The notes: a model not told the origin generated them from the sequence alone. DNA of 64,000 bases from Butyricicoccus pullicaecorum (GCA_021531865.1 JAFBIW010000002.1:1-64000); one strand, 5' to 3'. Positions 10,045 through 21,683 are shown, counted from the stretch's first letter. Numbers and translations: made by a program.

Positions 10045-10839
10045 TTACGCCTCGTCCGGCTCGCAGTGGAAGACCGGCGGGTAGTAAAGCTGCTCGTCCT
10101 TGACGAAGGACATCATATACGGCTCGTCCTCCGCGACCTGCGATGCGAACAGGCGCAGGGTGTATTCCAGATCGACGCGGTCGGTGACCGGGACGGACAG
10201 GCGGATATCCCACTGGCTGTCCGGCAGGTTCATTGGCTGGGTGAAGTACGCGCCCGTGCGCGCCGGCCAGCGCGCATCGTCGCCGCCGTGCAGGTGGTAG
10301 CGGAAGGTCATGGGGTGGTAATCGGGAATGGCCTCGGCCGCGGTGCTGACGAAGACCGCCGCAGCGGCGTGGTCTCCGTGCGCTTCAAATTCGTTCGGGA
10401 TGTAGATCGTCCCCGGCCGCAGCTCGGTCAGCAGGGCGGTCAGGTCGTCCAGCACAGACTGCCGGGTATAGGGCGCGTGCGCCCCCGTCCGCGTCAGCGC
10501 ATATTCCTGCCCGTCCGCCGGGTGCCAGGTCTCCGCCGCGTTGGCGGACGGAAGAACTACGCCCGTCTCGTCGTGCCAGAGCCGCCACAGAAAGCTGATC
10601 TCAGGCGCCATGCCGGTGTCGGCATAGCCCAGCGCGATCATGTGATCCTCAGGCACACCCAGATGCGCCAGCGCCGCCCGGCTCTCCGCCCAGCGGATGC
10701 GGGCCATGTCCCGCCCCTCGTAGTCGCCGTTTGTCAGATACACAATGTACGCCGCCTCGGGATAATCCTTGATGATCTGGTAGCAGCCCAGAATCTCGTC
10801 GTCCGGATGGGGCGCAAAAATAATCGTTTTTTCGTCCAT
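10045..10839 (-). CDS. PIG-L family deacetylase
   Basis: A 264-residue LmbE/PIG-L metal-dependent amidase. The zinc motif PHPDDE is at residues about 10-15, and the second metal motif AHGDH lies in the middle of the chain. Members remove acetyl groups from N-acetylglucosaminyl conjugates. Bacillithiol-type or cell-envelope substrates are possible, but nothing here selects one. Start is the ATG at 10839 with AGGTGAG just upstream; earlier in-frame codons run into the tRNA region. It is predicted to be cytoplasmic. Confidence 0.85.
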   Translation of the reverse strand: MDEKTIIFAPHPDDEILGCYQIIKDYPEAAYIVYLTNGDYEGRDMARIRWAESRAALAHLGVPEDHMIALGYADTGMAPEISFLWRLWHDETGVVLPSANAAETWHPADGQEYALTRTGAHAPYTRQSVLDDLTALLTELRPGTIYIPNEFEAHGDHAAAAVFVSTAAEAIPDYHPMTFRYHLHGGDDARWPARTGAYFTQPMNLPDSQWDIRLSVPVTDRVDLEYTLRLFASQVAEDEPYMMSFVKDEQLYYPPVFHCEPDEA

Positions 10840-10908
10840 ATTCTCACCTCTCACGACAATTATACCCGTCAGAGCCGGTTTCCGCAAGCGTTTCCGATAC
10901 GGGAGAAA

Positions 10909-10940
10909 AGAAAAAGACCGCCGAGAAAAACTCAGCGGTC
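10909..10940 (-). terminator. Terminator after tRNA-Gln
   Basis: A 10-bp stem (10916-10925 with 10931-10940) around AAAAA. The pairing is complete only on the minus strand, where a T run follows, so it serves the leftward tRNA gene that ends 8 nt before it. Confidence 0.8.
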
Positions 10941-10947
10941 TTTTCAG

Positions 10948-11021
10948 TGGCAGCCGGACAAGGATTCGAACCCAGACAAACAGAGTCAGAGTCTGTCGTG
11001 CTACCATTACACAATCCGGCT
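10948..11021 (-). tRNA. tRNA-Gln (anticodon CTG)
   Basis: On the minus strand the acceptor AGCCGGA (11015-11021) pairs with TCCGGCT (10952-10958), followed by G and an encoded CCA. D-loop, a 5-bp anticodon stem ACAGA/TCTGT and a 7-nt loop CTCTGAC are present; the anticodon CTG is at 10987-10989. The T-loop TTCGAAT is standard, but the T-stem CTGGG/CCTTG holds a U-U mismatch and a G-U pair. Confidence 0.9.
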
Positions 11022-11232
11022 ATCAGCATCGTCATCAGGCGACGCAAATTATTATATCCAAATCCACCCGAAAAGTCAAGACCTGTCCGGATATTTTTTG
11101 AAAAAATTTTTTCGGCCGCGGGACGGACGGACAGCCGGGCGGCGGCTTTCGTAAATTTCACAAATCCCCTTCCGTCCGCCGGGTGTGAAACTGTCAAAAT
11201 GTAAAAATCTGCAATTTTCCTGTATTTTTCGG

Positions 11233-11262
11233 TTGACGGGACTGCGCAGGACGGCATAAAAT
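11233..11262 (+). promoter_or_regulatory. glnA promoter
   Basis: -35 TTGACG (11233-11238), 18-nt spacer and -10 TAAAAT (11257-11262). The transcript would begin at about 11268, exactly at the first leader hairpin. Confidence 0.65.
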
Positions 11263-11267
11263 AAAGA

Positions 11268-11337
11268 CGGACAATGGCGTCCGCAGCAGAGGGAGCTTGA
11301 AGGAAAGAGCCCGCTCTTGTTTGCGGACGCCTTTTTT
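11268..11337 (+). promoter_or_regulatory. ANTAR-type leader and attenuator upstream of glnA
   Basis: A 5-bp stem CGGAC/GTCCG (11268-11283) closes the hexaloop AATGGC, with A at loop position 1 and G at position 4 as in ANTAR-binding RNAs. A second candidate hexamer AAGGAA (11300-11305) also fits A1/G4, but its stem is irregular. A strong terminator pairs 11276-11285 with 11322-11331 and ends in TTTTTT. Its 5' arm overlaps the 3' arm of the first hairpin, so the two folds exclude each other. This fits antitermination by the ANTAR protein encoded at 12765. First hairpin and terminator are seen; regulation is inferred. Confidence 0.65.
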
Positions 11338-11393
11338 AGGTTGATTCGAGAATTTTTTGACCGGCCGCGCACCGGAAAACGGAGGTTATGTTC

Positions 11394-12713
11394 ATGACGT
11401 TCACCATGCAGGAAGCAATGGACTTCGTCGAGGAAAACGACGTCAAGTTCATCCGGCTTGCCTTCTGTGACATCTTCGGCGTACAAAAGAATATCAGCAT
11501 CATGCCGGGCGAGCTGTCCCGGGCCTTTTCCGAGGGCATCAGTTTTGACGCATCGGCTTTCCCGGGCTTTGTGCATTCGCACGAATCCGACCTGATGCTC
11601 TTCCCTGACTGGCGCACGCTGGCAATTCTGCCCTGGCGTCCGGCGCAGGGCAAGGTCATCCGGTTCTACTGCGACATCCGCCACCCGGACGGCCGCCCCT
11701 TCGAGGGCGATGCGCGCTACCTGCTGCGGCAGGCGGTGCGCCGGGCGCGGGACATGGAGCTTTCCTGCAACTTCGGCACCGAATGTGAGTTTTACCTGTT
11801 CGAGCGCGATGCCAACGGCGAGCCGACCCGCATCCCGCAGGATCACGCGGGCTACTGCGACATCGCCCCGCTCGACCGCGCCGAAAACGTACGGCGGCAG
11901 ATCTGCCTGACGCTCGAGGAAATGGGCATCCAGCCCGAGCGTTCCCACCATGAGCATGGCCCGGGACAAAACGAGATCGACTTCAAATACGCGGGCGCGC
12001 TGGCGGCGGCCGACAACCTGACCACCTTCAAGGCGGTCGTCAAGACGATGGCCTTCAGCAACGGCCTGTTCGCCTCCTTCCTGCCCAAGCCGATCGAGAA
12101 TAAACCGGGCAACGGCCTGCATATCAATATCTCGCTGTATCAGGGCGGGCGCAACATCTTCGAGACCGGCCGCTGTGCCCACTCCGAGACCGCCGAAGCC
12201 TTCATCGCGGGCATCCTGTCCCGCGTGCGCGAGATCACGGCCTTCCTCAATCCTCTGACCAATTCCTATCACCGCTTCGGCCATTTTGAAGCGCCGCGCT
12301 ATGTCACCTGGTCGCACCAGAACCGCTCTCAGCTCGTGCGCATCCCGGCGGCACAGGGCGAGGCTCAGCGCATGGAGCTGCGCTCCCCCGACCCTTCGGC
12401 CAATCCTTATATCGCCTTTGCCCTGCTCATCCACGCCGGTCTGGACGGCGTCGAGCAGAAGCTGACCCTGTCCGAGCCGTGCAACGCCGACCTGTTCACC
12501 GCGCCGGCGGAGCTGTGCCGCACGCTCGAGACCCTGCCCGCCGATCTGGGCGAGGCGCTGGCTGCCGCACAGGAGAGCGACTTTATCCGCCGCGTCCTCC
12601 CGGCCGAAACGCTGGCCGACTATATCGCCGTCAAGCAGCACGAATGGGAGCTGGTGCGCAAATCCTCGGACGCCGACCGGATGGAAAACGACCTGTATTT
12701 CGTGCGATACTGA
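11394..12713 (+). CDS. glnA: Glutamine synthetase, type I
   Basis: A 439-residue GSI enzyme joining ammonia to glutamate with ATP. The beta-grasp domain opens with VKFIRLAFCDIFG. The catalytic domain shows EHGPGQNEIDFKYA, NGLHINISLY and the NRSQLVRIP stretch. It is of the short, about 440-residue class common in Firmicutes. I chose the second ATG (11394), 8 nt from GGAGG, over the one at 11388. It heads a rightward cluster glnA - ANTAR regulator - pyrG - dapL. The attenuator leader suggests nitrogen-dependent antitermination. Confidence 0.94.
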   Translation: MTFTMQEAMDFVEENDVKFIRLAFCDIFGVQKNISIMPGELSRAFSEGISFDASAFPGFVHSHESDLMLFPDWRTLAILPWRPAQGKVIRFYCDIRHPDGRPFEGDARYLLRQAVRRARDMELSCNFGTECEFYLFERDANGEPTRIPQDHAGYCDIAPLDRAENVRRQICLTLEEMGIQPERSHHEHGPGQNEIDFKYAGALAAADNLTTFKAVVKTMAFSNGLFASFLPKPIENKPGNGLHINISLYQGGRNIFETGRCAHSETAEAFIAGILSRVREITAFLNPLTNSYHRFGHFEAPRYVTWSHQNRSQLVRIPAAQGEAQRMELRSPDPSANPYIAFALLIHAGLDGVEQKLTLSEPCNADLFTAPAELCRTLETLPADLGEALAAAQESDFIRRVLPAETLADYIAVKQHEWELVRKSSDADRMENDLYFVRY

Positions 12714-12764
12714 TATGACGACACCCCAGACACAGGCATTTTTCGGAAAGGAGGCGGCGAACGG

Positions 12765-16132
<3,368 letters not shown>

Positions 16133-16140
16133 TCCCGTCT

Positions 16141-16180
16141 TTTCCACTTTCCTTTCCACTTTTATTTGCTTTCCACTTTT
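16141..16180 (+). repeat. Three short TTTCCACTTT repeats after dapL
   Basis: The 58-bp gap between dapL and yitT is pyrimidine-rich and repeats TTTCCACTTT at about 16141, 16153 and 16170. No protein is coded. It could be a chance slippage product or a C/U-rich segment aiding Rho-dependent release. Confidence 0.4.
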
Positions 16181-16190
16181 TTTCTATATT

Positions 16191-17105
16191 CTACCTTTTT
16201 CCACGGAGACGCCCGGACGGCCTGTGCTGCCCGGGCGTTTTCCTGTTTTCAGCCGCACGGGCGAAGCCCTCGCCGAACACCTCGCGGGTCTCGACGAGCA
16301 TGACGAAGGCGGCCGGATCGGACACATGCGCCGCCGCGCACACCTTGTGCGCCTGCGCCCGGCTGCACGCGCACAGCAGGGTCTGCCGCGCCCGTCCGGT
16401 GTACGCGCCCGCGCCCGCGAGCACAGTCGCACCCCGCCCGGTCTCGGCGGCGATCCGATCAGCCACTGCCTGTCCCCGGGTCGTGATGATGATGGCCAGC
16501 CGTCCGGCGCGCACGCCGTACATCGCCCGGTCAATCACGAAGGAGGTCACGGCGGTTGCGGCCAAGCCGTACAGCACCGCGTCTACATTGCCGAATACCG
16601 GCCAGCCCAGCAGGATCACGCACAGGTCAAGCGCCATCGTGACCGCGCCGAGTGACCATTGGGGCCGCAGCGTCTGGATCGAGACGGTCAGAAAGTCCGC
16701 ACCGCCCGAGGAAGAACCGTGCAGATAAAACACCGCGAGTCCCGCGCCCAGCAGCGCGCCCGCGTATAAAGCGGCCAGAAACGGACTGCCCGTGTAGACC
16801 GGCAGACGCGGGAAGACCAGATCCACGAACACCGTGCAGAATAACATACTGCGCAGGCTGCGGCACAGGAAGGAAACGCCCAGCAAACGGCCGCTGAACA
16901 GAATGATCGGGATATTGAGCGCGAGCGACGTCAGACCGACCGGCAGTCCCCAGAGCCGGCGGCAGATCAGCGCCAAGCCCGAAATACCACCCGGCGCGAA
17001 TCCGGCGGGCTGGGCGAAGACGACTAACCCGGCAGCATAGAGCACCCCGCCCAGCACATCGGCGGCCAGATCGGCCGCCGTCCATCCCTCCCGACGCAGC
17101 TTCAT
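16191..17105 (-). CDS. YitT family membrane protein
   Basis: A 304-residue protein with five or six hydrophobic helices in residues about 15-200 (DUF161/YitT) and a soluble C-terminal DUF2179 domain starting near AGRLAIIITTRGQAVAD. The fourth region contains HGSSSGGADFLT, a conserved YitT feature. Function is unknown; members are proposed membrane transporters. The ATG at 17105 is 9 nt from AGGGAG; an ATG two codons earlier is too close. The final codons overlap the dapL terminator. Confidence 0.82.
   Translation of the reverse strand: MKLRREGWTAADLAADVLGGVLYAAGLVVFAQPAGFAPGGISGLALICRRLWGLPVGLTSLALNIPIILFSGRLLGVSFLCRSLRSMLFCTVFVDLVFPRLPVYTGSPFLAALYAGALLGAGLAVFYLHGSSSGGADFLTVSIQTLRPQWSLGAVTMALDLCVILLGWPVFGNVDAVLYGLAATAVTSFVIDRAMYGVRAGRLAIIITTRGQAVADRIAAETGRGATVLAGAGAYTGRARQTLLCACSRAQAHKVCAAAHVSDPAAFVMLVETREVFGEGFARAAENRKTPGQHRPSGRLRGKR
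16210..16241 (+). terminator. Terminator of dapL lying inside the yitT 3' end
   Basis: Stem CGCCCGG (16210-16216) with CCGGGCG (16231-16237), then TTTT. It is within the last codons of the convergent yitT gene, so coding sequence and terminator share bases. Confidence 0.6.
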
Positions 17106-17228
17106 TTGCATCCACTCCCTTTTTCCGTCAGTATGCCCTCTTCGGCGCGAAAAAACGCCATGCTTTCGCATAGCGCCCAATTTTCCCGCCCGCTCGGCTT
17201 CTGCTGAAAAAAGTCTGGCGACAGGGAC

Positions 17229-17257
17229 TTTACAAATGACGAAAAGTTTGGTATACT
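17229..17257 (+). promoter_or_regulatory. tRNA-Arg promoter
   Basis: -35 TTTACA (17229-17234), 17-nt spacer, -10 TATACT (17252-17257), 31 nt before the tRNA. Confidence 0.65.
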
Positions 17258-17288
17258 ATATTTCGCAATCGGGAATTCCGATCCCTAT

Positions 17289-17365
17289 GCGTCCGTAGTT
17301 CAATTGGATAGAGCGTCAGATTCCGGTTCTGAATGTTGCGGGTTCAAATCCTGTCGGGCGTACCA
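17289..17365 (+). tRNA. tRNA-Arg (anticodon CCG)
   Basis: A 77-nt cloverleaf with encoded CCA. Acceptor GCGTCCG pairs with CGGGCGT using two G-U pairs, anticodon stem TCAGA/TCTGA encloses TTCCGGT, and the anticodon CCG is at 17323-17325. T-loop TTCAAAT. An intrinsic terminator follows 3 nt later. The 3' end is duplicated 135 bp downstream. Confidence 0.93.
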
Positions 17366-17368
17366 AAA

Positions 17369-17396
17369 CACCACCCATCTTCGGGTGGTGTTTTAT
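17369..17396 (+). terminator. Terminator of tRNA-Arg
   Basis: Stem CACCACCC (17369-17376) with GGGTGGTG (17383-17390), loop ATCTTC, then TTTTATTTT. Confidence 0.9.
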
Positions 17397-17403
17397 TTTG
17401 AAA

Positions 17404-17491
17404 CGGCAGGATTTGAAAGCGCCGTCCAAGAAAATATGCCTGTGGCATGTTTTCCGGCGCGTGGCCCGCCCGCAGGCGGGAAATCCTGTCG
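17404..17491. repeat. Foldable three-way-junction element between tRNA-tail copies
   Basis: An 11-bp outer stem (17404-17414 with 17481-17491, one G-T pair) encloses two arms. Arm 1 pairs 17419-17424 with 17455-17460 and 17430-17440 with 17444-17454, with a 5-nt bulge. Arm 2 pairs CCCGCC (17465-17470) with GGCGGG (17475-17480) around CGCA. Nearly every base is paired. The outer stem uses the tRNA T-arm sequence in inverted orientation. This is like a small palindromic REP/MITE-type repeat; whether other copies exist cannot be seen here. Confidence 0.6.
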
Positions 17492-17504
17492 GGCGTACCA
17501 AAAA

Positions 17505-17531
17505 AGCCACCCTTGTTCGGGTGGCTTTTTA
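17505..17531 (+). terminator. Second terminator, after the duplicated tRNA tail
   Basis: Stem AGCCACCC (17505-17512) with GGGTGGCT (17519-17526), followed by TTTTT. On the minus strand it lies about 35 bp beyond the symporter stop, where an A/T-rich stretch could also let it end that gene. Confidence 0.8.
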
Positions 17532-17564
17532 TATTTGGTGGCCGATCGAAACAAAACGGGCTTT

Positions 17565-18956
17565 TTACTGCCAGCAGTCGGTATTGTGCAGACCGATATC
17601 CTTCGCGTGGAAGACCGGATTTTTTCCGGCCTTGCGCTGCCGGTCATAGTCAGCCAACGTGCGCATGGCCACGCCGTTCAGCGCGAACAGGCAGAGAATG
17701 TTGACAATCGCCATCAGACCCATCGTGATATCCGCCAGATTCCAGACCGTGTCGAAGCCGGACTGCGCGCCCAGAAAGATCGCGACAAGGCAGGTGCAGC
17801 GGAACAAGTTCAGCAGGCGCTTATCATTCTGAATGAACAGCAGGTTGGATTCGGTGTAATAGTAGTTGCCGATCAGGCTGGAATAGGCAAAGAAAAAGAT
17901 CGCCACGGTGACGAAGGCGATGCCGGCCTCACCGAAGGTCGAGCTGACCGCCTGCTGGACGTAGGTGATGTCCTTGGATGCGGGAACGCCCGAGACCATC
18001 AGGATCATCGCGGTGGTCGAGCAGATGACCAGCGTATCGAGAAAGACCGAAAGCACCTGAATGAGACCCTGCTTGGCCGGGTGCGAAACGGCAGCGGTCG
18101 CCGCCGCGTTGGGCGCGGAGCCCATACCGGCTTCGTTGGAGAACAAGCCCTTCTTGACGCCGATCATGACGACGCTGCCCGCAAATCCGCCCCGAATCGC
18201 CGCGAAATCAAACGCCTGCGCAAATATTTCACGCAGCACGCCGGGCACGGCGGAAAGATGGGTTACGATCATGATCAGACCGATCAGAATATAGCCGCCC
18301 GCCATGATCGGGACGATGACCGAGGTGATGAAGCCGATGCGGTGCACGCCGCCGAAGATAACTGCGGCGGTCAGCGCGGCCACGACAAGGCCGATCACCA
18401 TCGGCCAGCGGCTGCCCGCGTAGTTCGGAATATAGTGAGACAGTGCGGTCGCGATATTATAGGTTTGCAGGCTGTTGAAGCCGTAGGCAAAGCAGATGAT
18501 GAGCAGCACGGAGAACACGCAGCCCAGCCAACGCTTGCCCAGCGCGCGTGAAATGTAGTATGCCGGGCCGCCCCGGAAGCTGTCGCCGTCCCGCACCTTA
18601 TAAATCTGCGCCAGCGTGGACTCGACAAAAGCGGACGCGCCGCCGATGACCGCCATCAGCCACATCCAGAACACCGCGCCCGGGCCGCCGGTTGCGATGG
18701 CGGCGGCGATGCCCGCGATGTTGCCCGTACCCACGCGCGAGGCGGTCGAGATCATCAGCGCCTGAAAGGACGAAACCGGTTTTTTTCCATCCTCCGCCCC
18801 ATTCTTCTCCTTGAGAATGCGCATCACGTCGCCCAGTCTGCGAAGCTGCACGCAGCCGGTGCGGATGGTAAACCAGACGCCCGCGCCCACAAGCAGGAAG
18901 ATCAGCACATAAGAGTACAGCAGATCATTGCATTTCCCCAGCAGTTCATTCAGCAT
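17565..18956 (-). CDS. Sodium:alanine symporter (AGCS family)
   Basis: A 463-residue membrane protein with about ten hydrophobic helices. The AGCS signature region GTGNIAGIAAAIATGGPGA is near residues 84-102, and GLFSNEAGMGSAPNAAA lies in the middle. Members import alanine or glycine with Na+ or H+. GGAGGG lies 5 nt before the ATG. It stands alone, between the tRNA-tail element and the glycosyltransferase; no regulator adjoins it. Substrate choice between alanine, glycine and glutamine is not resolved by sequence. Confidence 0.9.
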   Translation of the reverse strand: MLNELLGKCNDLLYSYVLIFLLVGAGVWFTIRTGCVQLRRLGDVMRILKEKNGAEDGKKPVSSFQALMISTASRVGTGNIAGIAAAIATGGPGAVFWMWLMAVIGGASAFVESTLAQIYKVRDGDSFRGGPAYYISRALGKRWLGCVFSVLLIICFAYGFNSLQTYNIATALSHYIPNYAGSRWPMVIGLVVAALTAAVIFGGVHRIGFITSVIVPIMAGGYILIGLIMIVTHLSAVPGVLREIFAQAFDFAAIRGGFAGSVVMIGVKKGLFSNEAGMGSAPNAAATAAVSHPAKQGLIQVLSVFLDTLVICSTTAMILMVSGVPASKDITYVQQAVSSTFGEAGIAFVTVAIFFFAYSSLIGNYYYTESNLLFIQNDKRLLNLFRCTCLVAIFLGAQSGFDTVWNLADITMGLMAIVNILCLFALNGVAMRTLADYDRQRKAGKNPVFHAKDIGLHNTDCWQ

Positions 18957-19101
18957 GGAAGCCCTCCATTCTCTTTCAATCGACAGTAATAGTATATTAC
19001 TATACCGTATTTCATGAAAAACAGCAAGCGCTATTTTGTAAATTTTTTCTCATACCGCTCAGTTTTTCCGAAAAAGCACAGGTGCATACCGGTCGAATGG
19101 G

Positions 19102-19141
19102 CAAAAAAATTCCCTGTCCGGGGCGTCTGGCCGGACAGGGA
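19102..19141 (-). terminator. Terminator of the glycosyltransferase gene
   Basis: A 10-bp stem CCCTGTCCGG/CCGGACAGGG (19112-19121 with 19131-19140), with seven Ts after it on the minus strand, 6 nt past the stop codon. Confidence 0.9.
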
Positions 19142-19147
19142 CAAAGA

Positions 19148-20416
19148 TCACTGAAATTCTTCGATCGACTTGCTGATCGTGTGCTGAATGGGCTTCCATT
19201 CGATCTTGCGGAAAAGTGCGACAATCGCAATCGGGATATAGGTGAAGATGAAGGCCGGGAAGGTCAGCACATACCACAGCTTCTTGGCTGGGATGGTATT
19301 GATGTGCTTCCACTCGGTCACAGTGGTGACCGCGCCGAAGAACAGCAGGGTCAGATAAAAGCCGAAGATCGAGCCGAAAAGCGAACCCAGCGTCAGACGC
19401 ATGAGCGCCACAGAGACCGGGGTGGACAGGGCCGCGCTGACGAACAGGAAGCCGTTGACCGCGATTGAGAACAGAGTCAGCAACATGGCCGGGCAGACAG
19501 TCATCAGCATGTCATAGCAGGAGAATCCATCCCGGCGGAAGACGCCCTGGACGAGCTTTTTACCATAACGGGCGAAGACCTGATAGAAGCCCTTAGACCA
19601 GCGAAGACGCTGATTCCAGGACTGTGCGAACGTCACCGGCTGCTCGTCATAAAAGACAGCCGTGCCGCAGTAGCCCACGCGCTCCCCCTCGCAGGCGCAG
19701 TCGATCGAGAACTGGATATCCTCGGTCAGCAGATGATATTTCCAGCCGCCGCGTTCCCGGATGACATCGCTGGCAACCAGAAAACCGGTGCCAGAGACCG
19801 CGCAGTTTGTCCCCAAAATCATGCGGGCGTTGTTCAGGAACTTGGCTTCCCGCAGGAACCAGAGGGCGCTGCCCGCCGAGACCCAGTTGGAATCGTAGTT
19901 CTTGGAATTGCGGTAGCTGGTCACGACCCGATAGCCGCGGTCAAAGACCTTGTTCATCTCGGCCACATAATGCGGGTCGAGCAGGTTATCCGCGTCGAAA
20001 ATGAAATAGCCCTCATAGCCTGCATCGGCGTATTCTTCGGCGATGCGCCTGAAGACATAATCGAGGGCATAGCCCTTACCGACCTGCTTGCGGTCAAAGC
20101 GTTCGAAAACGATCGCGCCGGCCGCGCGGGCGACCGCTGCCGTATCGTCGGTGCAGTTGTCCGCGACAACGAACACATCGAGCAGCTCAGTCGGGTACTC
20201 CTGCTTCTTGATGCTGTGCACCAGCTCGCCGATGACGGCGCGCTCGTTGCGGGCCGAGATGACCGCCGCGTACTTGTGGTCTCTGCGAGCCGGAGGCGTC
20301 GGATGCTTCCTGCGGTCATGCCAGAGTGCGACGACGACGTAAACCATCTGGTAGACGTAGAGCAAAGTGAATAAAGCAAATATGAGCAGATTGAATCCTC
20401 GAATGAACGCTAACAC
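19148..20416 (-). CDS. Membrane glycosyltransferase family 2
   Basis: About 422 residues if started at the GTG (20416), which has GGAGG 9 nt upstream; an earlier frame start lacks a site. One N-terminal helix (FNLLIFALFTLLYVYQMVYVVV) precedes a GT-A domain with ISARNER, DNCTDDT, DADN and TEDIQF. The QRLRWSKGF motif is the QxxRW of processive synthases. Three or four C-terminal helices follow. It is probably a polysaccharide or glycolipid synthase using a UDP-sugar; the product is unknown. It is monocistronic with its own promoter and terminator. Confidence 0.87.
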   Translation of the reverse strand: MLAFIRGFNLLIFALFTLLYVYQMVYVVVALWHDRRKHPTPPARRDHKYAAVISARNERAVIGELVHSIKKQEYPTELLDVFVVADNCTDDTAAVARAAGAIVFERFDRKQVGKGYALDYVFRRIAEEYADAGYEGYFIFDADNLLDPHYVAEMNKVFDRGYRVVTSYRNSKNYDSNWVSAGSALWFLREAKFLNNARMILGTNCAVSGTGFLVASDVIRERGGWKYHLLTEDIQFSIDCACEGERVGYCGTAVFYDEQPVTFAQSWNQRLRWSKGFYQVFARYGKKLVQGVFRRDGFSCYDMLMTVCPAMLLTLFSIAVNGFLFVSAALSTPVSVALMRLTLGSLFGSIFGFYLTLLFFGAVTTVTEWKHINTIPAKKLWYVLTFPAFIFTYIPIAIVALFRKIEWKPIQHTISKSIEEFQ

Positions 20417-20501
20417 AGCTTTCTGCCTCCCAATTGCGGGCGCCTCTCTGCGCCCGGCCGCCGTCCCCGGGACGGCGCACAGTCTATTTCTCCGAAGGAA
20501 T

Positions 20502-20529
20502 ATTATAGCACCTTCTCCGCAAACAACAA
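20502..20529 (-). promoter_or_regulatory. Promoter of the glycosyltransferase gene
   Basis: Minus strand -35 TTGTTG (20524-20529), 16-nt spacer, -10 TATAAT (20502-20507). The remaining 20530-20756 is AT-rich non-coding DNA leading to the divergent amidase gene; I could not settle a promoter for the latter. Confidence 0.6.
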
Positions 20530-20756
20530 CCTTCAATTTCTCTAAAATCGCCCCGGATTCGCACGGAAATTATCATGATTTTGCGTATTGCATTTTTGAG
20601 GTCTGTGATACATGCCAATCAAAGTCGTGAAATTGCCCAATTTTTAAGTATACAATTATTCAATATATACAAATTCTTCTCCGTTTCTCCAGCACGCAAT
20701 GTGCCGCGTCCGCATACACTGGAATGACAATTTTATCGGAAACGGAGGCTGATTCT

Positions 20757-21506
20757 ATGCCCATCATTTATCTCTCCCCCTCCACGCAGGAATATAACCT
20801 GTTTTACGACGGCGCGGGCAGCGAGGAGTATTACATGAATCTGATCGCTGACGCGATGGAGCCGTATCTGACCGCGTCCGGCATCGAGTTCACCCGGAAC
20901 ACGCCCGAGATGACGGCCGCATCCTCGATCCGCGCCTCGAATGCGGGCAATTACGACGCGCACGTCGCCCTGCACTCCAACGCCGCGCCGCCCGCGCTGT
21001 CGGGCCGCCTGCGCGGGATCGACGTGTACTATTACCCCGGCTCCCAGCGCAGCCGCACGCTGGCCGACCTGATGGTCTCTCAGCTCCGCACGATCTATCC
21101 CCTGCCCGAGCAGGTGCAAGCCCTGCCCGCCCAGTCGATCGGAGAGGTCACCCGCACGCGTGCGCCTGCCGTCCTGCTCGAGCTGGGTTACCACGACAAC
21201 CCGGAGGATGCCGAGTGGATTCGGAGCAACATCGAAACGATCGCCCGGGCGGTCGTCCACGGTCTGTCTGACTATTTCGGCCTGCCGTTTCTCGAGCCTG
21301 AGCCGATCCGCACCGCGACGGTCGACATTGCGGGCGGCAACCTGAACATCCGTGCCCGTCCCGCGCTGGACGCGCCCATCGCAGGGCAGGCGCCCGACGG
21401 CGCGCAGCTCACCGTTTTGGGCGAATGGAACGGCTGGTACGTCGTGCGATACGGCACGATCGAGGGCTTTGTCCGCTCGGAATACGTCACCCTCAATTAT
21501 TCCTGA
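20757..21506 (+). CDS. N-acetylmuramoyl-L-alanine amidase-like protein with C-terminal SH3 domain
   Basis: A 249-residue protein. Residues about 1-175 follow the Amidase_3 fold (AHVALHSNA with a zinc His, and VLLELGYHDNPEDAEW with the catalytic Glu). Residues about 185-249 are a bacterial SH3 repeat (GGNLNIRARPALDAP). The first zinc histidine normally in a GHGG motif after strand 1 is replaced by SPSTQEYNLF, and no signal peptide is present. It may therefore be a holin-dependent or phage-derived lysin-like enzyme, or a degenerate one. Start at ATG 20757 with GGAGG 8 nt upstream. Confidence 0.78.
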   Translation: MPIIYLSPSTQEYNLFYDGAGSEEYYMNLIADAMEPYLTASGIEFTRNTPEMTAASSIRASNAGNYDAHVALHSNAAPPALSGRLRGIDVYYYPGSQRSRTLADLMVSQLRTIYPLPEQVQALPAQSIGEVTRTRAPAVLLELGYHDNPEDAEWIRSNIETIARAVVHGLSDYFGLPFLEPEPIRTATVDIAGGNLNIRARPALDAPIAGQAPDGAQLTVLGEWNGWYVVRYGTIEGFVRSEYVTLNYS

Positions 21507-21654
21507 CAGACAGTTCCTGCCGTTCGTCCGCCTGACACGGATTCTCCGCCGTCCGTCCCATCATTCCGCACAGCATATGCCCGCTTTCCGCCGCGCAAAG
21601 CCGTGCAAACCGTCCAAAGCGCAGGTTTTACCGATTCTTCCGCAAGAATGCGGC

Positions 21655-21683
21655 TTGCAAAAGAATAAGGTACGTCGTATAAT
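21655..21683 (+). promoter_or_regulatory. nfnAB promoter
   Basis: -35 TTGCAA (21655-21660), 17-nt spacer, -10 TATAAT (21678-21683), 37 bp upstream of the nfnA start. Confidence 0.75.

Larger units (their letters stand above)
17346..17503 (+). repeat. Direct repeat of the tRNA-Arg 3' end, 135 bp apart
   Basis: The 23-nt segment covering the T-loop end, acceptor, CCA and AAA at 17346-17368 recurs identically at 17481-17503. Each copy is followed by a CCACCC/GGGTGG terminator. The second copy lacks the rest of a tRNA. Site-specific integration at tRNA 3' ends leaves such repeats, but the unit here encloses only a foldable 67-bp core. Tandem duplication of a tail-terminator unit is an alternative. 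Confidence 0.75.

Noticed and set aside
17481-17500. Second tRNA gene suggested by the tRNA 3' end
   Set aside because: Only the T-loop end and acceptor 3' strand are present; no D arm, anticodon or 5' acceptor strand.
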